Source: Rhyzopertha dominica
Taxonomy: Eukaryota > Arthropoda > Insecta > Coleoptera > Bostrichidae
DNA: 64,000 nucleotides
Direction of reading: 5' to 3'
NCBI GenBank assembly: GCA_025024175.1
Contig: QCXZ01000138.1
Coordinates: forward strand, 1,178,002-1,242,001
Below are positions 38,201 through 49,589 of this stretch, one piece after another. Within the stretch, counting starts at the first letter, position 1, and every line of letters begins with the position of its first letter. The notes beneath the pieces were generated by a model. It was not told where the DNA came from. It made no database searches and saw only the letters and a program-made list of their open reading frames with translations. A program made the position numbers and the translations under genes.

Positions 38201-39137
38201 GGTTACACAAAAAAAGGTGCTGGGGTGGGACAAGAGTTATTTTAAATTCTGACTTATTTTTAATTTCTAAACACTGAAACAGTCTATGAACGATGAAAAC
38301 ATTTGATGTAATTATGGTAGTGGCAGTGGTCATACCTTAAATCAATTTTACTGGGACACTATAATGTTAGCATATTGGAAATACCATATTAGGTTAAAAT
38401 TTTATTTACTGTATTTGCATCTCCTCTCAGCCATTCTGATTTCTATAGTAAAAAAATGTTTAGTATTCTATTAAACTTGCTTGCACAAATAATGAAAATT
38501 TCAGTGGACAGCAGTACATGACATTCAGACTCGTGATCCTAAAGACTACGAAGCGGCATACATAATTCGTGATGAAGTTGCTCATCTGTTTGAGGCTCAA
38601 GGGGATGATTCTGAAAACCAGGAAGATCGAAGCCGAGTGGCAGACATCTGGGAGGGTCTAGCGTCCAACGAACAAATTATTGTGCAACGCAGAGCACTTC
38701 CTCGTGTCACATTGGAAAATGTCAATCTTTCAATGCACATCTTGAATAGCGGTCTTTTGAACAGAAACTCATATGAAAGACAATTCCGTAGAAGACCCCA
38801 TGATCGATTCAAGATCATCCAGAATTTGAAGAGACTGACGCATTATGTTAAAGAAAAGATTGCTGGTAAAGGTTATATAAAAGAACTGTGTTTCTCATCG
38901 GATGGACGTATCATATGCTCTCCATTCGGTAATGGAGTACGGTTATTAGGTTTCAATGAACACTTACAGGAAATGTGCTATTGTGTTCCTGACCAGCCGC
39001 AGAGGCTGTTTACTCTTACAGAGATGAACAATTACCATAGTGACGTGGTACTTAGCTGCAAATTTAATCCTAGGCATTATCAGTTGGNAAGNGGATGTCT
39101 AGGGGGTGAGATTAGGTGGTATAGACCGATTTTGTAG
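32225..39137 (+). CDS. Dcaf10: DDB1- and CUL4-associated factor 10 (WD-repeat protein)
   Basis: Five exons: 32225-32442, 32496-32706, 34927-35199, 35375-35584 and 38505-39137, giving 514 residues. DCAF10 (WDR32) is a WD40 propeller that serves as substrate receptor of CUL4-DDB1 ubiquitin ligases. WD blades are visible as FATCSDDSTIKLWDTRQL, VMVTSAFDGTIYAWDL and YIKELCFSSDGRIICSPFG-GVRLLGF; the end ASGCLGGEIRWYRPIL mirrors the human C-terminus. The end of exon 3 has two in-phase GTGAGT donors (at 35184 and 35200). I chose the second because FKPNLYRLMQL then reads smoothly. Two N bases at 39088 and 39091 fall in the codons for the A and S of ASGCL. AATAAA follows at 39149-39154. Intron 4 contains a Tc3-like transposon. 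Confidence 0.92.
34126..34557. mobile_element. hAT-type MITE in Dcaf10 intron 2
   Basis: 432 bp with ends CAGTGGTTCCC and, inverted, CAGTGATTGCC. The flanks AGCTAGGC (34118-34125) and AGTTAAGC (34558-34565) look like an 8-bp target duplication that has since changed at two positions. CAGTG ends and 8-bp duplications are the hAT pattern. The interior is non-coding, with GCGCCCCCTGG-like words near both ends. The rest of intron 2 (32707-34926) shows nothing I can name. Confidence 0.7.
35758..37366 (+). mobile_element. Tc3-like DNA transposon with long terminal inverted repeats
   Basis: 1609 bp flanked by TA dinucleotides (35756-35757 and 37367-37368). The terminal inverted repeats are about 200 bp (35758-35957 and 37167-37366) and differ at only a small fraction of positions. 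Each repeat carries two direct copies of GCATAACTATAGCCCC: at 35767-35782 and 35940-35955 on the left, and inverted at 37169-37184 and 37342-37357 on the right. This is the IR/DR layout of some Tc1 family elements. A DD34E transposase lies between. The element sits in intron 4 of Dcaf10, in the sense orientation. Confidence 0.92.
36079..37129 (+). CDS. Tc3-like DD34E transposase
   Basis: Two exons, 36079-36495 and 36557-37129, separated by a 61-base GT/AG intron, give 329 residues, the length I recall for C. elegans Tc3 transposase. The N-terminus MPRGSYLSKIEKGKILAFQD followed by LSRREISRRINRSRKVVTNY is the first helix-turn-helix. YGTHKTGGPKKK is the linker. The catalytic triad is visible as VIFSDEKKF, FQQDNARIH and SPDMNPIENLW, with 34 residues between the second D and the E. 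The enzyme cuts and pastes the element at TA sites. No stop or frameshift is seen; an N in the codon NAG near 36797 leaves open a TAG there, and a second N falls in a GNG codon near 36849. The copy could be intact. Confidence 0.9.
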
Positions 39138-40219
39138 TGTANATAGGCAATAAATTTTTGTTACTTTGTTACCTTTNTTGAAGAACNTTGATTTATACTG
39201 GTTATTAAATCATGAAATAAAAACTTTTTATGTTGATAAAAGAAACACCATAGAAACTGAAAGCAAAGTTGTGTTGTTTCATTTACGAGATTATGTAATA
39301 AAATTCTTATATAGACATGTATTTGTTTTATTTAATTATCTATCATTCATTAAGAATTAAGAACAGATCCATTCTCTAAGAGGGTTTTTTAATAATAATT
39401 AATACAATAAATCATTAAAATTAAATTATTTTGGAAATTTTAGAAATGCACGAAATCATTAGTCAACAAAATTTGACTATTTTAAATGCATTTTGATATT
39501 GCAATTGTTCAATTTTAAATTACTTATTTGATCTAAATTAATATTATATGTTTTTGACATTGACAAAATAATTTTGCAAAAGTTTTCTTATTATACTGGT
39601 ACTTACAATGACTGTATTAGTTGAAAGTGCTTTACCTTGAAATAAATAATAAAGCGGATTTAACTTAAAGTTAATTTTTAAAGAAGATTAATTATCATTT
39701 ATATTTATCAGTAACCGATGTAGCTTCATTTCATTATTCATTTTGTTTCCGGATTCTTACGAGAACATTTTTTGGTTAGTTTAATTATAAGCTTATTAAA
39801 TTCTGTTTAACAGTATTTATAACCGTACAAAACCAATAAAATAAGAGTTATAGTGTGCCCACATTTCTATGCTTCCTTTTCGTGTATCGGTTATCAGAAT
39901 GTTGAGATATTTTCAATTCAATTTTTCTCAACTGGATAACATCTTTTTTAAACTTTTATATTGCTAAGACACTTGTAAGACAAATCTTTTGGTTGGCTAC
40001 ATTTGTTTTTTTTTTATAGTGGACATTCGAATTTTGATTAGTTAAATACTTTTTAAAAAGTGCTATTCAATAATGTACAACAAGCATAATAAATCTTTCG
40101 TTATACGAAAGTGTTAGGTCCCCACCCTTCAAATAATCTCAGAGGAGGACCATGGTGAGAACACATTTGTTTAGCATCCACAGGTAAGGAAATTATGTTA
40201 TTTACGAGCTGTTAGTCTG

Positions 40220-41295
40220 CTAAAGGGTAACATCACTTTCCTGGCTTTTGTTCTGGTACAACTTGACTAGATCTGATCGTTTTGCCAAGTTACAATGCTT
40301 CACAAAACCGAATCCATTCTTATCTTTTACCTGAAAACTTGCTCCATGTTCTATTAATAAATGAATGATGTCCTTGTCGCAGCCAAGAATCACTGAAACA
40401 TTGTATTAGTGTCCCAAGAAATAGTATTACTGAAATTAAACTATTTACCCGCTCGTAACAGTGGGGTCCATCCACAAGTGTCTTTTGTATCTAAGCAACA
40501 CACATATTTAAGAGCAAACTGCACAGATTGGAGGTTATTGGAATCTACAGCATAATGCAAAATGTTCAGCTCGTTAATGTCAGTTAAATCAGGATTTGCA
40601 CCCTTCTCAATTAAAAACTCTGCTACATCTAGTTTGTGAGTGAATAATGCAATCATCAGGGGTGTTTTTTTAACATGCAGAGATGTAGCGTTCACATTTG
40701 CACCCATGTTTATTAGAAAAGCACATATTTGTAGGTCGCCTTTTTCTACTGCTAGCATAAGTGGAGTTTTATTTTCTTTGTTTGGTGCATCGATAAGGTG
40801 TGGACTACAACAAGAAAAACAATATACTTAAATTATTAAAGCATGTGAATTGTTAGTACTGTTTGCTAATAATTCTCCTGATTAATGGTATTTTTGAAAA
40901 TTGCACTGCCCTTGTCAAGTGCCTCACTAGAAATGGATGATTGCTTGTAGCTGCTTTAAATTCAATCCACTCAGTGTACTTATCATCACCATATTTTACT
41001 TTAATGCGGAACAAAAAGTAATTGTCTGGTTCCAAATTTTCAATAAGATGTCAAGTGTCCTTCCCCCTGCATTAATAATAGACAATACAGTAAGGGTAAT
41101 GATAATATAAATTAAAATATCATGATTTTATTGTGCTTACCAATAAATCGTTCTCCACTCTCTTAAGGGATCCAATAATTGAATAATGTACCAAACATTA
41201 CTTTCTGTTGTTTCAAAGACATTCTGCCATGTCAGTAGAATACCATTTTGTTCACGAGATAACATCTTGGGTTTGCCATTAATTTTGATGTCCAT
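40220..41295 (-). CDS. Fank1: FANK1-like protein (fibronectin III plus ankyrin repeats), with an in-frame TGA
   Basis: Four exons on the minus strand: 41295-41141, 41066-40860, 40804-40449 and 40392-40220; phases agree and the sum is 296 codons. The N-terminal half is a fibronectin III domain (GILLTWQNVFE, then NLEPDNYFLFRIKVKYG, then YTEWIEFKAA). The C-terminal half has ankyrin repeats (NKTPLMLAVEKGDLQICAFL, KTPLMIALFTHKLDVAEFLI, LNILHYAVDSNNLQSVQFAL, GWTPLLRA). This architecture is FANK1, a testis-enriched protein in mammals. A TGA at 41051-41053 interrupts the second exon exactly where the family aligns on both sides (WGKDT, then HLIENLEP). A recent nonsense change or a base error are both possible. 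The start could lie further upstream, as an AG precedes the ATG. Confidence 0.75.
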
Positions 41296-42240
41296 CTTGT
41301 GGTTTAATGAATACAAGCATATTGATCAAACAAAAAAAAAACTGAAAGGTGTAGAAACCTGTAATCTATTTGAAGTGTCTAAAAAAATGAGTTTTCGCAA
41401 TACACATTGAAAGAACAAAACTATCCTGAATTTAATTAAAATCTGCACAATAAATTATTCTTATAGCTATTTGCCAAGAATAGAGCTTTACTTGTAATGT
41501 CAGATGAGGCAGTAAAATGTATGTATTGTATACTGTATTATATTTGAGGAGCATTTTAGTCCAAACATCACAGATTTTTTTATCATCTTTGAATATTAGA
41601 AAACTAGTTCATGTGTTTAAATAAGTGCAACAACTATGCTAGCAACAGACGAAAATTATGAAAGTGGCTTATAAAATCACACCTAGCACCGAATTTAACT
41701 AAAAGGAAATTTTAAAACAGCCCCTATCAAAACAACATCAACAAATGTTGAAGTATGATCCATCATTAATAAATAAATAATAAAATCCAAATAACGATGA
41801 ATGTGGTCTCTCCTCAAATTTTACCCAACAATATAAGTTAGATTATTACTTACTAGTTAGTTATAAGTTTGCTTATAAAAATAATTAGGATATAATTAGT
41901 CCTTGTTTTGTTTTATGTAATAGAAGTGTTTTGTTGTCAAAACAACTAGGTATGAGCGAGGGTACAAGAAACATATTATTTTTCTAAAACTTTTTCCCAC
42001 TTAATACCTGATCCTATAGAGTTGATGTAATTGATTATTTGAAATTACATCGAAGCGTGTAATTGTAATTAAATTAAATTAACATAATTTGTAATTTTTA
42101 TTGTAATTATTTACACATTGTGAAGTAATTTTAACATCACTGGCCGAAATTGTTACCAGAATAAATAGATAGTTCCGAAACGCAGGTCGGAATGGTGCGT
42201 AATTTCCATTTATGGAAATAAAGAAATTCTATGTGGTTCC

Positions 42241-42531
42241 CTAGTTACAAGCTCTATGGGGTACAAATAAGAAACAAGAATTACATATGTTAACCACAGT
42301 GATGTTAAGACAACCTGCAAACATTACAACGGCGCCAAGAAGCAACATTATTGCGACGCGCTCTAGCAAAAAACAATATTCAGGTAACAATTTTGGCACC
42401 CCACTTACTATTGGTGGAGTAAATTGAAACTGACCAAAAATATGGTCAGGGGTATGCAGGAAAATGTTTAATGCGTCCGGAGTGACGTAACTGCTAGAGT
42501 GGGCGCTGCGTGAAAAAATAGTAGAAAACAA
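42241..42531 (-). CDS. Unrecognised small membrane-protein ORF
   Basis: An open frame of 96 codons on the minus strand, with a polar first half (FQFTPPIVSGVPKLLPEY) and one clear hydrophobic segment (RVAIMLLLGAVVMFAGCL). Just upstream, in another frame, an ATG begins MDFSLLIIFPFCFLLFFHAA, which looks like a signal peptide, and it overlaps the first codons of this ORF. Either one frame is a chance reading or a one-base error joins the two. It lies between the Fank1-like gene and Skeletor. I do not recognise the family. Confidence 0.3.
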   Translation of the reverse strand: MFSTIFSRSAHSSSYVTPDALNIFLHTPDHIFGQFQFTPPIVSGVPKLLPEYCFLLERVAIMLLLGAVVMFAGCLNITVVNICNSCFLFVPHRACN

Positions 42532-43197
42532 AAAGGAAAAATGATCAGCAGTGAAAAATCCATTTAAATATTATTTTTTTTAGATGTAGGTAGTACGCGC
42601 GAACCTCGGGGAAATATGGTAAGATACAACAAATGTAGAGAATCACATGCTCTACACATTTGTCTCGATGTATGTACATATCTAATAATCGTGATAACGA
42701 ATTAATTCCGGAAAGGAGTTTCATTTTAGTGATGAGTAGGTTCCATAAACAAATCTAAACGATATCCAATAAGAATTCTATCGGATGGTAAACAGTCTTA
42801 AATAGACCATCAGAACTTTCACATTAGTTTTCGCGACCTCCTTAATGTTTCATTATCATAATTCTCATAGCAAGGGAAAATACACCATTATTAAAATTGC
42901 TTATTCTTAATACTATAACGTGAATTATCCCCACAGTATCCCCATAGTTGTAGATTATGCATAATTATAATGTATTCAAAGTCGTCGTTTGCTTTTCTTC
43001 AACTAGAACCGCGCCGTTGCGAGCCAAGACTTGACCTTGATGAGGAAAGCGCGACTGTCTTAGAAAGCGGCTAAGTATGAATTGCTTAACGTGTTTCACT
43101 GGTTAGTAGACTGCTCGTGAACATTCACATTTTGACGTCTTTGTAAAAAGCGTCGCGACTACACTTAAAACATGTGATACTAGTGATATTTTAAATA

Positions 43198-46100
43198 ATG
43201 TTATTTCATACAGTAGTTTGCTGGCTAGTTCTAGGAAGAGGTGAGTAATTCGTGAGTTCATTACACCGTGACCATCACAGCAACATTCCTTTTGAAGTTC
43301 TTTCCCAGGAGGATGACGGACCGTACCGAGGAAAGTACATAGGAAAACTGAACTCTTATCACCATCAAGTTTCTGGCGATGTGTATGCTGTTAATGAGTA
43401 CACTCTGCTTCTGGTTGGCTTCAGCTATGATGGAAATGGAGCAGATACTTTTTTCTGGGCCGGAGCAGCCAACAGACCTGGTCCACAAGGATTTATAGTT
43501 CCAGACGAATATGGAAAGTACGTAACCAGAATATGAGCTAAAATCAGGTTTGGCAATGACAAAACTGAAATGATTTGTTTAAAGAAATTGGGTGAGGCTG
43601 ACCATGACATTACTGGCTGGTTTTTTAAGGTGGTTTAATTTTGTATTTAAAGATACATGAGTTTTGCAAAGCGGCTCATTAAAAAAATGAATCATTTATT
43701 TTTGAAGCTTTTTTAGTAACTACCTACTTTAAAACTATTTGCAGAATAATTGTAACTTAATGGCAAACAAGGTATTAATTAAAAAGCTATAATAGATGCA
43801 TAATGTGTAATAATTATAGATTATACACCACTTGTTTGCAACAACACTTAACAATTATTTTAATCTAAAACTGTTTATATTTTTTAATATGCCATTTACT
43901 TGTTTTTTTTTAGAAAATTTCAATTTTTTTTACAGTTATTATTTTTTTATTTATTTTGGATTATTTAAATGTTGGCTGTAGCTTTAAAATAAAAGACGAT
44001 ATAAAAATGGCGATGGTACAATTAAACTCGTAACAAAAAAGTAAGAATTTTGCTGCATCAGTACCTCTTATTCAATGTAATTTGTATAATAGTTAACAAA
44101 AAATGTAAAAGACACTTTGGAGAAATATAAACGACTGTATATAGGATGTATCAAAAGTACACACTACTTGATAAAAATACTGATGATTTTTTAACAAATG
44201 ATGATTCGAGTAAAAAAATTATTTTTAATTTACCCAGTTCTTAAATTGGACTAGAAAGTATAAAATAATTTCTCCTAACTCCATACAAATTGTCTAGAAA
44301 ATTTATATACCTCTAAGATTTAAAACAAAAAACGTGGAGCACATACTCATGCATCAAAATCGATTGCAAAATTTGTACCGAACCGGGCGAACAAACAGAC
44401 ATGAAAGGGAATTAATAAAAACATGTTAAAATGCTTGCATTCATCGATTTAAATTTTTTGAGGTGTGTTTTTACTTCGTTTTTTGTTTTTTTTGTGCTAA
44501 ATTTAATAATTTTGATACTCCCATAACTATTTCATCACTGGTTGCTTGAAAGTTTTAATAGGGTTAAATGTTTATTCTGAACAATGTGGTTTCTAAGATG
44601 GTGCTTCATGTCATGAAATTCTAAAACAAAGAATTTATTGACGTTCGAAATACTTTCCACAAAAAAGGTGAACCACCTTATATAATTTGCAGTTTTAAAA
44701 ACACCTTTTCACATAATTACACGGCTTAGAAGGAAAGCTAAGCACAGAGACTGTGGTATTGAAAACCATCTTCAGACTACAGGGTAGACGATCAAAACCA
44801 ATTAGCAGCAATATTAATCACATACTTAAAGAAAGCATTCGACACCGTCCACCAAGATATACTATTGGAATTACTGGATTAACTCTACAGTGATTGCAAA
44901 GCTACGTAACTAACAATGCAATATGTAACAGTCAATGGAACTAAAGGACAGCAGCTAAAAAATTAAATGTGGAGTCCACCAAGGTTAACAATAGGACCTT
45001 TGTTATTCCTTATCTACATAAACGACATTGGGCACTGGTATTTACCGAATACAAATAAATAAATTAAATAAATTAAAGCCAAACCCAGAAAAATATTTAA
45101 TGAATGAGAAATAATATAAAACCTAGGTGTTACCTTTGGTATTACTTTCAATGGCACCACTATCTTTCAGAAAACAGACGTAAAGTACTTGGGATTTACA
45201 ATAACAAGTGATCTAAAATGGTATGCACATTGAGTACCTAAATATAAGACTAGCAGCAGGAATAGTAGCGATATTAAAAAGAATTTAACCAACAAGGATA
45301 TACACAAACACCACACCAGAAACAAAAACAATTATGCTGGTTATATTTATTTTTATTATCTGATAATTTTTGGTTTATTAGTAAGTTCGATGCTATTTTT
45401 TTATATTTAGTGAATTGGTAGATATAATTATTCATAATATTCTTTTATCATATTAAGTTAGAGTGCAATACTTTATGTACCTACTATATACAATGAATAA
45501 GTAAATAAATACAGTCTTCATTTATTATCGTTTTTCAGGACCAACGTATTGGACCGCTACTTCAACAAGGATTTCACACTTACCTTACCAGATGGCAAAA
45601 AGATCATTGATATCAAGTGGCTAGCAATTTATGATCTCTGGAGCCAGAACACTTTTGGAGACATCTACATTCCAGAAGAATTCGAGCCTCCTACCATCCA
45701 AAAAATATCCCAATTGGCTGGTAAATCGAACAGTGTGAATTCAGCAAGCATTGACATTGTTGACTCGAAGACACTGCGGATATCCCAGTTCAGATATGAT
45801 GGAAAAGCGGAAGAGGCATACTTTTGGGTAGGTGTTGGACCACAGCCTGGTTCAAAAGGGCACAAGGTACCAGATGAGTACGGATAGTAAGTTTTTTTAT
45901 TTATTATTGGGAAATTTCTACTTTTAATTTAGTCTCGATCCTCTCAGGGCTTACGAAGATGAAACCATAACACTGCAGTTGCCTGGTGACTTAACAATAT
46001 TTAATATTGACTGGTTCAGTATATTCGATTATAAAAGCAAGCAGAACCTGGGTTCCGTCATTATTCCCGATGGACTCAATGTTCCCCCATCTTTAGTTAA

Positions 46101-49100
46101 AATCATCGTAAGTTAAATAACTATACATATTTCGTTCTGAACTGCTCACTTGTTCATTTTAGCCTTTGAAAGATGATCTTCCAAATTGTTTGCAACTGCA
46201 CAAAGACTTCAGAGTATCCTGGGAAATATTTGGGCCCCAAATAACCATACAATTAGCAGGGCAAGTGAATGAGGATGAGTACATGGCTTTTGGACTTTCA
46301 GGTTCCGAGGAAAAAAGCCAAATGCTTGGCTCAGATGTTGCGATTGCTTACATTGATGGATACCGTGGATTTGCAACAGATTATAATATTACTGCTTCAA
46401 CACCTGTTAGTACAGAATTATTTTATTAGCTGTGCAGATAAATTATTTTTCTTTTAGTGTGTTAAAGTTTTAGGGCAATATAAGGGTGTATGTAAGGATG
46501 ACTTAGTGGGAGGTCAGGATAGTAATCAAATGCACACTGCAGTAAGAGAGAATGGAATCAATATCGTGACGTATAGAAGAACACTGATATCACGTGAGTT
46601 TTTTGCCCCCCATGTTGATATTTTAAATTGATGAGTTTTAAAATAGTTATGGCATTCCAAAAGATATCTAAAAATATTAATCTGTATCTCGAAAACCTCT
46701 CATACTATTGCTTTGAGGAAAAAAATCTTTGGTTAAAAATGTAGCAGAGAGAATCGCTAAAAATATTTTAAAGTTCTTAAATTTCATGCTAGGGGGTGTA
46801 TTTGACATCATGTTACAAATAAACAGTAACGTAAATCCAAAATTTGCCGATAATATGTAGGTGAACAATAGAATTTTTAGAATCTCTGTTTAATTAGCTA
46901 AATGTTTCATTGCAACATTTTTTCTCTGTTGCCATGGTAACGTCACTACAAAGCAAAACAGTCTCGAATCTTGTAGATGCTATATCTTCTAAACGCCTCA
47001 ACCAAATGTAACAAACTAGAAATAATTCTAGAGGGAGTTTCAAGGAGATTATTTACAAATTGTTCAAATGTCTCTAAATAGGTGTAGAAGACGTCATACT
47101 TTTCTCGATTTCTCAAAAAAGGTAAATAGGATGGTATATTTTTTTCACTTCGTTTTGTAGGCTATTATGTAACAGGGTAGTAAAAACCCAAGGCAAGTGT
47201 CATTCTTTGTTTAGAGTTATTGCTAATATAATACACATATGACATAAAATAAAGGAAGTTTCTCCTTGAATTCTGAAAAAACTGAACATGACGACAAACT
47301 TTTTCACTTTATTTTGTAGACTATTATTTAAGAAAAACTATGGTAAAAGCATGAGATTGATAATTTTTCTTCTTTTAAAGTTATTGCCAAAATAGTACAC
47401 ACAAGGCACAAAATAAAAAAGGAATTTTCTCCTTGAATTTTGAAGAAATACTAAACAGGAGACATGCTTTTTGTAATTTGTTTTGTAAGCTGTTATTTAA
47501 GAATTGTGATGAAAGCCTGAAGATAGGTTTTCTCATTTTGAAGTTATTGCCAACAACAATTTAACAATTTATTTAACAAGATATTTTTTTCAAGGTTAAC
47601 AATGTATTTTTATAGGTTGAAATTGGATATTTTATTAATGTCATGTTCAGAGTTTTACAATGTTAGTTCAACTCAGCTCACTGACAATCAAGACAAACAT
47701 CAATACTTCAACGACATTCATTGTATTTTGGTAGTTGTTGATTGTTACTTTTCAAAATAATTATTAATCTATTAAAAAAATCTGTTTACAAATAAAGAAG
47801 CATACCTTTATCTAATTTATATCAATAAATAAAAATTTAGATAAAACTTAATTACTTCACCACCACCTTTGCTACAAAGGTGACAATTACTTGAAAATGG
47901 ATCTTACTTAAGTATATCTACATCTCTTCTTAATTTGTAAATGAATTAACAATTTACCAGTTATTATATTTTTCTATACCCATAAAAGTAACGTTAAAAT
48001 ATCTTGAGGAACTATTGGCTATTAACAACATTAAACAAATCAAAATTCAAGAACACATTAAATTGACATCTTTATGCATGTCTCAGCACTGTTTGTACAT
48101 TTAAAAAAAGAAAACCAGTATTATCCTCAGATATGACTACTTTACATGGTGATGTTTTTGTTGTATTTGACACCAGAATAAGTAATATTGATATTTTTTT
48201 TTGAAACTTTAAATTCTCCTTTCACAAGCATTAATTTTACAATGGAAAATGAAGAAAATGTCTTCCATTTCTGGATGTACTGGTGTCAAGAAAAAACAAC
48301 TACGAAATAGAATTTGATGTATACTGAGAAGATACAAATACAAATTACAAATTATAATCAATGAATTCCAACATTCTTACCAACATAAACTTTCGGCCTT
48401 GAATTTGTTAGTTAACAGATTAGTCAATTTTCCTTTATCAAAATCTAACTTTGAAAAAACTTATTTTATTTTATTTTATTATTTATTATTTTAATTTTTT
48501 ATCTAGTGAAGATGAAATACGTATATAGATTATTTTAATTTTCTAATATTGTGGTTAGGGTTTTTTTATACTTTTTCGATTAGATTCAAATCATACATTA
48601 TTTGTATAATGCCTTGTTTTTTTCAGCTGATCCTGGAGACATGGAATACCCAACAGACCGGCCAGTCTACATAATATGGGCTATAGGCCGACTAGATTCA
48701 AACAAGGAGCCAACATTCCACGATTTGTATCCAAAGGCCAATACATCCGTCGAATTAAACAGAAAGGAGGCATCATCGAACTGTTTCTCCTTCACTCGAT
48801 CCGAACCATCTAAGCCCGAGGTGTGGGAAAAAGGTCAAATATTTGACAGAACAATCCGCACGTTCACAGCCTACCTGGGTCCCTCTGGCGGCAAGAAGGG
48901 CTACCAAGGAATCACCGGTCAGACTTCAACCTCCCTCGCCTGGTATATCAATGGTTATCTCGCACCCGAGCTGTGGTTGAGACGTGGACTGACTTACGCC
49001 TTCCGTGTTTATGGCGGCAACAATCCACACAGTGCGGAGTACTACCATCCGCTGATAATAACGGATGAACCTCACGGAGGTTTTGATCGATTGACGGATG

Positions 49101-49483
49101 AAGCACAGTCGAAAGTGAGGGTCCTGGCTGGAGTGGAGTACTCTAGAAGGGGACGACCTAGGCCTACGGCGGCCGGTCCACTGTGCCTGTCTAAGCATCG
49201 TGGCGGGCAGGACAGGAGACTTGACGATAACTATCCGACATTTAAGAAGTACAATCGCTCATTGATCACAACTTGCGAGCCCGGCGAACCGGCTATTTTG
49301 GAAATAACGCCAAATACTTCTTGGGCGGATGTTGTATATTATAATTCATTTACTCAAGCCAACATGGGGTCTAAAATCCATATAGTTGACTCTTTTACGC
49401 GGTCCTGCAGTGGTCTTGCGGGAATTAGTGTAAGTTTGATTGGTTTGTTGCTTATTACGCAATACGTAATGTCATTTACTTGA
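43198..49483 (+). CDS. Skeletor: Skeletor (two DM13 domains and a DOMON domain)
   Basis: Seven exons: 43198-43240, 43298-43517, 45539-45886, 45933-46107, 46163-46405, 46458-46593 and 48627-49483, giving 673 residues. The first exon encodes a signal peptide (MLFHTVVCWLVLGRVLSQ with the next exon). Two DM13 domains follow; each has the SGDVYAVNEYTLLLVGFSYD / SASIDIVDSKTLRISQFRYD core and the FFWAG / YFWVG and VPDEYG motifs. A DOMON domain (FRVSWEIFGPQITIQLAG, YMAFGLSG) comes next, then the long Skeletor-specific C-terminal region with SWADVVYYNSFTQANMGSKI. The last residues (GISVSLIGLLLITQYVMSF) are hydrophobic, a membrane anchor or GPI signal. DM13 and DOMON domains are thought to handle heme or redox chemistry. 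The 57-base first intron was chosen because it alone keeps phase. Confidence 0.92.
44710..45360 (+). mobile_element. LINE reverse transcriptase remnant in Skeletor intron 2
   Basis: Across frames it reads KKAFDTVHQDILLELL, then a GV..G-like stretch, and TIGPLLFLIYINDIG, which are reverse transcriptase blocks of jockey/CR1-type elements, followed by TRIYTNTTPETKTIM. Several stops and shifts make it dead. The rest of intron 2 (43518-45538) is AT-rich and without other features. Confidence 0.7.
47143..47560. repeat. Diverged tandem repeat, period about 165 bp, in Skeletor intron 6
   Basis: Two full units and half of a third. Each has in order TTTTGTAGGCTATTAT or a variant, GTTATTGC(C/T)AA, ATA(A/G)TACACA and TTTCTCCTTGAATT. 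Identity between units is moderate, so the array is old. Confidence 0.65.
48180..48470 (+). mobile_element. Penelope-like reverse transcriptase remnant in Skeletor intron 6
   Basis: Across two frames it reads INFTMENEEN, then VLVSRKNNNYEIEFDVY and a decayed stretch. INFTME...FLDVLVxR is the C-terminal reverse transcriptase signature of Penelope-like elements. It ends about 150 bases before the last Skeletor exon. Confidence 0.65.
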
Positions 49484-49488
49484 ATAAA
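49483..49488 (+). terminator. AATAAA overlapping the Skeletor stop codon
   Basis: The stop TGA (49481-49483) shares its A with AATAAA. No second canonical signal is seen in the next few hundred bases, so the 3' untranslated region may be only tens of bases long, or a variant signal is used downstream. Confidence 0.4.
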
Positions 49489-49589
49489 AATTGTGGAATT
49501 AGACTTTATTTATTTTTTCTTTGTAATATTTTATATAAAACAATATAAGCTGCACATGTGCTTATTATTTTAATTTTGAGTATAAATAT

